Source: Chloroflexota bacterium (lineage in GTDB: Bacteria > Chloroflexota > Dehalococcoidia > UBA3495). From it: DNA of 24,137 nucleotides. Position 1 is the stretch's first letter, and every line of letters begins with the position of its first letter. Position numbers and translations under genes: made by a program. The notes under the pieces were generated by a model that was not told the origin of the DNA, did not search any database, and worked only from the letters and a program-made list of their open reading frames with translations. This document shows, piece by piece, positions 19,504-24,137 of this stretch. The stretch covers positions 24,995-49,131 of the forward strand of contig JADFNR010000006.1 of NCBI GenBank assembly GCA_022563275.1, read 5' to 3'.

Positions 19504-20478
19504 TTAATCAATGTTCTCGTCAACCAACGGAGAACCAATGCCGAAAGTTTGGTATACCGGGTGCTTCAGAACCTGGAACCACAAGCGATTATTCGTATCA
19601 TGTCGCATATGAAGGCTGATACGGTCGATCAACCGGGCCGAAGGATTAGGATTTGGCTGCGGCCGGGTTGTAAACAGTCTGACGGCTCCCATCTTTAACA
19701 GGTGCGACGCTTGATCGGCTGAGAAGCAAAGGCCCCGATGTCCAAAGGGAAACGCGAATACTGGAATGTATTGTTTGAATTTAGACAGGGCGTTTGCGTT
19801 TTTCTCGTACTGCTCCGTTAGAGCCAGATCGGTCAAATTCTTAACGTTATAGTGCACGTAGGAATGGCTTCCAAGCGTGACTAGCGGATCGCCGTCGCTC
19901 TGCTCAAGGTCGCTAATCGATACATACTCAGCGGCATAACTCGGCAATCTCGATAAATAATCTATGCCTGTTTCCTGTTGGTACAGGTCGAGGAGTCGCT
20001 CAGTGCATTGCAATATGGGATGCGTAATTGGCGAACCCAACTGCTCTTGTAAGAATCGCTGAAATCCTTCATTTTCATGGCACAAATAGGCGACTCGCTC
20101 GGCCCAGAATTCACCGCCAAGGACTGGCGACATGTTCATGAATACGGTGCTCGGCAGGCCCATCGATTGCAGAATAGGCAATGCGTTTTTAAAGATACCT
20201 GCATACCCGTCATCAAAGGTGATCAAAGCCGCCCTTTTGGGAATCTCTCCCTTCAACAGATCGGCCATCGAGATCACATTAAAATTTTCTTGAACAAATT
20301 CCATCTGCGTCCTAAAGAGGCTTTTGGACACCCAGATATCATTTTCTCTGGTAAATCTAGCTGGTGTGTCGGTGACGTCGTGCAGGACGAACACCGTAAA
20401 GCTATTATCGACCTTCCGTATTACCGGCCCAAGGTGTTTTCCACTTAGACCTATGGCAGACCGAAGAAATTGTTTCAT
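19504..20478 (-). CDS. Polysaccharide deacetylase family protein (CE4/NodB-like)
   Basis: The 324-residue protein has the CE4 order of motifs: an early FVLHDV (His33, Asp34), then LITFDDGYAGIFKNALPIL with the catalytic/metal Asp89-Asp90 (TFDDGY at 87-92), and STVFMNMSPVLGG. A later TLGSHSYVHYNVKNLT supplies the SHxxxH metal ligands, and a FAFPFGHRGL block follows. Such enzymes remove N-acetyl groups from sugars using a divalent metal. No signal peptide is visible, so it may act on lipid-linked intermediates in the cytoplasm. The ATG is 2 bases after the TAA of the 605-residue gene, which makes the two a tight pair. Confidence 0.88.
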   Translation of the reverse strand: MKQFLRSAIGLSGKHLGPVIRKVDNSFTVFVLHDVTDTPARFTRENDIWVSKSLFRTQMEFVQENFNVISMADLLKGEIPKRAALITFDDGYAGIFKNALPILQSMGLPSTVFMNMSPVLGGEFWAERVAYLCHENEGFQRFLQEQLGSPITHPILQCTERLLDLYQQETGIDYLSRLPSYAAEYVSISDLEQSDGDPLVTLGSHSYVHYNVKNLTDLALTEQYEKNANALSKFKQYIPVFAFPFGHRGLCFSADQASHLLKMGAVRLFTTRPQPNPNPSARLIDRISLHMRHDTNNRLWFQVLKHPVYQTFGIGSPLVDENID

Positions 20479-20480
20479 TG

Positions 20481-22298
20481 TTACTTGCGATTCAATTCGA
20501 AACTCTGATCGAACAATGTGGTGAAGTCCGGCCTAGGGATCGCCAGGTATTCCGCCGCATACTGTCTCAAGGCCTTGCTTTCGTGAAGAAATACGTCGTG
20601 GTCCATAGAGGAGTACTTTTCGATAGCCGGGACCATCTCCTCTGGCGCTTTCACAACACATTTTAAGTGTGTGATTTCAAACAAAGGGTCATCCGTGAGG
20701 ATATTTGGGGTCGCTACATGGATCAAGGGAATCCCCAGATATCCCGCCTCTATGGCTGCGGTAGAGCCCTTGTAGACCACTAGGTCTGCAACCTCTAAGT
20801 CGTCTGAGATTGCGGTTTTCTCACTTAGAGTGATGGCGTCCAGATCGGCGAAAGCCAAGCCGGCATCATTGAATATACTTTTCAAGTCGTAGCTTGGATG
20901 AGGACGAATGACCGTATGGTAACTTTTCTTCTGGTTCAGGGCATCAAATACAAACTTGAGAAGATCGGACATGCTGGGGAGGCCCTCTAGCACCACAAGG
21001 ATGTTTTTGATCGGCTGGTTCAAAGATTCGCGGAGTTGCACATCACGTAAATACTCATGCCGCAATGCGTACCCGCTTGTAACTTCATCCGCAGTGTGGC
21101 CACCATGCTTGATCATGATATCCCGTGCCCGATCTCCAGTGCAGATCAGACGCTTGGGCCGGGGACGAACAAGCTTTTCCTCCGGCGTAATAATAATTTT
21201 GGTGTGTGATAGTAAGACCGCGCAGTGCATATACCCGGTGACCGGGGTCTGATGGGGTGGATTGTCAGCTACGAGTGCACAAGCCCGCTCCCACGGATTG
21301 TTTTCGCAGGCGTGGATCATATGGGTGGGATGAAGGATTTCGAAAAGCCGGCGCAGAGCTTTTTGGAATATTAGCCCGTGGACCATCGAACTCCGGTTGT
21401 TATGAATATCTCTCTGGACCAGAGCCCGCAGAAGGGGATCCTGCAATCTCAGCGTTTTGTTGATCGAAACGGGTGAAAAGAGACCTTTTAAGTAGGCAAA
21501 AAGCGAATCAAATATCCTGGTAAAAGACGCCATGGGTATAACAGGAAGAGCCATGGCAGCGCCGTTCTTGTTCGGCGCGCGTGACAGGTTATCCAACAGA
21601 TCCCCGAAGATGACCACGGAGTGATTCTCGCTCGACATGGACTGAGGCAAGGAACCGAAAAATGTGTTCCCCGTGGGCCAAGGTTCGAGCAAATTGTTTG
21701 CCACGATCGGTGTCACGAATAAAGTCCGCCGTGGGGCCTGCCTCGCCCTATCGACCGCAACACTGAATTCCCCAGCCCGCCGTTTGGTTGCCATCGCCCT
21801 GAGGCAAACCTTGGCTCCACCGACAATAGGCGCAATCTCCGACCGGATACGTCGTTTCATCCACCTTATTCTGTCTGTGAACCGCCGTTGCACCGAAATT
21901 CCATTTCTTAGTGCGACGGCCGTGACGGCACTGGCTAAGTAAGGATCAGGGCAAAGGAGAACGAAGCTGTCCGGCAAACCTGAGACGCACGATTTCTCGA
22001 ACCGAGCCAATACCTCCATGTCCGCGAGAATTCGAGAATGGTACCGGTCTCTGCTAGACGACCATGTGTACCACCAAACGCTCTCTCTTCCGTTCTCTAC
22101 GCCGATCCCGGAGATAATCTCAACGTATTTGCTCAGTAGGCTTTGCTTTTCTTCAGGACATAGCTCCGTCAAAGACCATATTGTGCGCGTGGCGATATGG
22201 TCTGTGGGAGTTACTCCGGTCAGACCAAGCACTGGAAAACCAGAACTCGGTGGTTTTACCCCCGGGACTGAAGCCACGATACGGCATCGATCAGACAT
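20481..22298 (-). CDS. Large GT-B-like surface-carbohydrate biosynthesis protein
   Basis: This 605-residue protein is only partly recognisable. The C-terminal half looks like the donor domain of GT-B enzymes of the capsule or CDP-glycerol glycerophosphotransferase-like class: GYMHCAVLLSHT, a segment with RPKRLICTGDRARDIM, then VIRPHPSYD (463-471) and VADLVVYKGSTAAIEAGYLG (about 503-522), where the serine-threonine pair and Glu would bind the nucleotide. The N-terminal 300 residues carry no motif I know; LLCPDPYLASAVTAVAL and RRTLFVTPIVANN suggest alternating alpha/beta structure. No transmembrane segment is evident. A role in transferring a sugar or polyol phosphate to the surface glycan is inferred from the family and neighbours. 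A TAA directly precedes the ATG, which fixes the start. It is translationally linked to the deacetylase. Confidence 0.8.
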   Translation of the reverse strand: MSDRCRIVASVPGVKPPSSGFPVLGLTGVTPTDHIATRTIWSLTELCPEEKQSLLSKYVEIISGIGVENGRESVWWYTWSSSRDRYHSRILADMEVLARFEKSCVSGLPDSFVLLCPDPYLASAVTAVALRNGISVQRRFTDRIRWMKRRIRSEIAPIVGGAKVCLRAMATKRRAGEFSVAVDRARQAPRRTLFVTPIVANNLLEPWPTGNTFFGSLPQSMSSENHSVVIFGDLLDNLSRAPNKNGAAMALPVIPMASFTRIFDSLFAYLKGLFSPVSINKTLRLQDPLLRALVQRDIHNNRSSMVHGLIFQKALRRLFEILHPTHMIHACENNPWERACALVADNPPHQTPVTGYMHCAVLLSHTKIIITPEEKLVRPRPKRLICTGDRARDIMIKHGGHTADEVTSGYALRHEYLRDVQLRESLNQPIKNILVVLEGLPSMSDLLKFVFDALNQKKSYHTVIRPHPSYDLKSIFNDAGLAFADLDAITLSEKTAISDDLEVADLVVYKGSTAAIEAGYLGIPLIHVATPNILTDDPLFEITHLKCVVKAPEEMVPAIEKYSSMDHDVFLHESKALRQYAAEYLAIPRPDFTTLFDQSFELNRK

Positions 22299-22832
22299 TT
22301 ATCCCAACCACTTCGGGGTAGTAATCAGCCGTGGATATTGTCAATCGCAAACTCTGATTCACTTCGGCAGTCGATCGTTAAGAAAAATTTATGCCCACGC
22401 TAGAAGCCTGGATATTCACATGATACTCAACTATCGTCGGGGCTCAGATGTTTTCCCAACCGGCCAGGGTAAATTTAAAAATGGGTGGGATGCCGCCAAA
22501 TTGTGGTTCTCCGGGCGGCCACAAACAAATATTCCGTATCAGGCAACCGGGCCCCAGCAATATCACCTAACCTAAGTAAACCTCCCCCCTTGGTCAAATC
22601 ATGTTTCGCCCAGAAAGGGCAGGTCTAGATGTTCGTGTTCGTCTTTATTGGCAATCAGGTGAGATATCACGAATCAGAAAATGCCCGGCACGCCGTGATA
22701 CAGTGGCCAGCAGCCAAAAAACGATTGCGGAACAATTCGACCGGGTCATGAACTTAGCTATTCCTTGTGGCAAAGACGCGTCCGGCCGGGAGCCTTCGGT
22801 CGGCAACTAGTGAAGATGCAATTAACAGTTCG
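22299..22832. other. 534-base gap inside the polysaccharide locus
   Basis: No confident gene. On the minus strand a GTG-started frame (22566-22444, 40 codons) reads GPGCLIRNICLWPPGEPQF and ends LAGWENI, with an AGG just upstream. A second frame of about 55 codons follows the GNAT stop (from a TTG at 22806). Either could be a remnant of a lost gene, but both are too short to call. A perfect TTGACA occurs on the minus strand at 22344-22339 without a fitting -10 box. Confidence 0.4.
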
Positions 22833-23870
22833 TCAGTAGTATGCGTCGTCGTGATCGTAGTAGGTGATATGCAAATTGACCGGCTGCGATGCCATCGCTT
22901 TTGCGATAGGGCCATACAAGATGACTGATTGGTTGTGTGTCTTGGTGAAGCCATTATCCTTTGCCAACGATGTGAAAAGCGGGTGGGTGGCATGATATCT
23001 AACAATGTGGGAGCCCATTTCAACCAGCACGCGTGAGCCTTCACGAAACAAAGCGGTCAAATGACGATGGTCCCAACCCCGAGCGAACAGGTCAACAATC
23101 TTGCCTTCGACCAGTCCGTTGTCGTTTCTTCTTACGTGTAAGAGAACGTATCCTATCTGTTGACCACCGCAACATAACACCACCAGCTTGAATTCGCGGA
23201 ACGGAAATTTTTCTAGTAACCAAGAGAACATCCAGGTTTCTCTCCGCACAAAGATGGTGTTTGCCGGTGCATCGGACTCCCAATCTTCAAGCAGGCCGGG
23301 GTCAACGTTTTCTGGTTCGGCGAATTGAAAACCATCGTCCAACCGTGGTTTAGGAATCTGAGCAAAGGGTTTTTTGGTCCAATTTAAAAAAAAACGTGCT
23401 GCCCGTCTGGGCGAGCGCCGGTTGGCCAGAACAGCGGCTATTGGTTTGGGGATATATACGAATCGCTGGTCAATGGGCATTAGCAGGAATTTCCAAAACT
23501 TGTATATCTTGTAGGCGTCTTCCGATGCACTGGCGGCCAGAAGAGAGGGTTTCTGTGCAGTGATATGACTCAGCAGAACAAGGCCGGTGCAACTGTAATC
23601 GGGATCTGCGAACCAGTCTGCCCAGTAGCTACATTGCTGCCAACTCCCGTCTAGCCATACCCGCATCGGTTGCACCGAGATCTGCGCAACGATCTCGTCT
23701 TTGTCCATTAAGCCATAGTGCGAAGTGATGCGATTCCCGTCCGAATTTGTTGTTCGATATTTCCACTTTACGAACTCCGGCTCGGAGAGCCGCTTCTCCG
23801 GGATAAACTTTTTATTGAACTTAGTGATTTGGTCTATGCTGGCGTGTGAACTTAGATCCACGACTTCCAT
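22833..23870 (-). CDS. GNAT-like acyltransferase of the polysaccharide locus
   Basis: The 345-residue protein looks like a GNAT-fold acyltransferase of the type common in O-antigen and capsule clusters. The N-terminal PEFVKWKYRTTNSDGN matches the usual substrate-side WKY box, and IVAQISVQPMRVWLDG is the central strand before the acetyl-CoA region. GLVLLSHITAQKPSLLAASAS and YKIYKFWKF follow. The second half repeats an alpha/beta pattern (FKLVVLCCGGQQIGYVLL, KIVDLFARG, HLTALFREGSRVLVEMG), suggesting a double GNAT or FemAB-like layout. It probably acylates an amino sugar. The ATG overlaps the TAA of the upstream frame as TAATG. The family call is from pattern only. Confidence 0.7.
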   Translation of the reverse strand: MEVVDLSSHASIDQITKFNKKFIPEKRLSEPEFVKWKYRTTNSDGNRITSHYGLMDKDEIVAQISVQPMRVWLDGSWQQCSYWADWFADPDYSCTGLVLLSHITAQKPSLLAASASEDAYKIYKFWKFLLMPIDQRFVYIPKPIAAVLANRRSPRRAARFFLNWTKKPFAQIPKPRLDDGFQFAEPENVDPGLLEDWESDAPANTIFVRRETWMFSWLLEKFPFREFKLVVLCCGGQQIGYVLLHVRRNDNGLVEGKIVDLFARGWDHRHLTALFREGSRVLVEMGSHIVRYHATHPLFTSLAKDNGFTKTHNQSVILYGPIAKAMASQPVNLHITYYDHDDAYY

Positions 23871-24136
23871 TACTGAAGCGTCAAGCCTCCACTTACAAGT
23901 ATCGTCTGCCAGGTAATGAATCGAGAGTCGTCGTTTAGAAGAAATCTGAGGGCTGTGGGGAAGCCGTCAGGAGACCCGAAGGGCTTTGGCATCGCGGCCA
24001 ACAACCACGCGAACTCGCCAGGTATTTGCCACGGCCCCACTCTCCCACGCAATAAGTAGCAAATATTCCAGCTTTCCTTAGTGGACGACAGGGAGATACG
24101 CAGCGAGGACCGGAAATACCATTTAACGTATTCCCC
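23870..24136 (-). CDS. C-terminal part of an unrecognised gene cut by the right window edge
   Basis: The minus frame is open from the window edge to a TAA at 23872-23870 that overlaps the next ATG as TAATG. The 88 visible codons read naturally from the edge: EYVKWYFRSSLRISLSSTKE, then WNICYLL, GRVGPWQIPGEFAWLLAAMP, KPFGSPDGFPTALRFLLNDD and a SGGLTLQ end. The TTG at 24052 that gives a 60-residue ORF is an internal leucine codon, not a start. The protein-like composition, the lack of any stop and the coupled junction all support a real gene extending to the right. The family is not recognised. By context it is likely another polysaccharide-locus gene. Confidence 0.7.
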   Translation of the reverse strand, partial: GEYVKWYFRSSLRISLSSTKESWNICYLLRGRVGPWQIPGEFAWLLAAMPKPFGSPDGFPTALRFLLNDDSRFITWQTILVSGGLTLQ

Positions 24137-24137
24137 A

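Noticed and set aside
22339..22344. Perfect TTGACA on the minus strand upstream of the 605-aa gene
   Set aside because: No acceptable -10 hexamer occurs 16-18 bases downstream, so a promoter call is not supported.
22018..22575. 185-aa plus-strand open frame
   Set aside because: More than half lies antisense to the 605-aa gene in a shadow frame. It has no domain signal, and all neighbouring genes run on the minus strand.

Overview
The window is bacterial, gene-dense and almost entirely coded on the minus strand. No rRNA, tRNA, CRISPR array or insertion sequence was seen. My best guess for the organism is a Chloroflexota-like (possibly Dehalococcoidia/SAR202-type) environmental bacterium. This rests on the short glutamine synthetase tail, the mixed ATG/GTG/TTG starts, the moderate GC and the lipoprotein metalloprotease. 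It is an impression from the sequence, not a phylogeny.

Left part (1-7.5 kb): housekeeping. A glutamine synthetase enters from the left edge on the plus strand and converges on a minus-strand block read right to left: ligA (NAD+-dependent DNA ligase), an unrecognised 680-aa protein, pth (peptidyl-tRNA hydrolase) and an M30-like lipoprotein metalloprotease. ligA and the 680-aa gene overlap as TTGA, and the 680-aa gene and pth are 2 nt apart, so these three look like one operon. A TATAAT box lies just upstream of ligA.

Middle (7.5-8.6 kb): a mostly non-coding spacer with one possible small membrane protein. It also holds a perfect 12-bp-stem terminator at 8547-8574 that closes the next gene block.

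Right part (8.6-24.1 kb): a surface-polysaccharide locus, all on the minus strand. In transcription order it holds an edge-truncated unknown gene, a GNAT-like acyltransferase, a large GT-B-like surface-carbohydrate protein, a polysaccharide deacetylase, a broken reading frame, a GT2 glycosyltransferase, a radical SAM/SPASM enzyme, a class I methyltransferase, a GT4 glycosyltransferase, an FkbM methyltransferase, a second GT4, an O-antigen ligase/polymerase-like membrane protein, a WecG/TagA transferase, a GDP-mannose 3,5-epimerase homologue and a phosphoglycosyl transferase. By eye the DNA here is more AT-rich than the left part.

A consistent reading is as follows. The phosphoglycosyl transferase loads the first sugar phosphate on undecaprenyl phosphate, WecG/TagA adds the second sugar, and the GT2/GT4 enzymes extend the chain. 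The epimerase supplies GDP-L-galactose or GDP-L-gulose. The methyltransferases, acyltransferase, deacetylase and perhaps the radical SAM enzyme decorate the glycan, and the Wzy/WaaL-like protein polymerises or ligates it. No Wzx flippase or ABC exporter is visible; it may lie beyond the right edge.

The least expected items are an unlisted 96-codon coding-like remnant overlapping the GT2 start, the uncharacterised 680-aa protein coupled to ligA and pth, and a plant-type GDP-mannose epimerase with its active-site residues intact.
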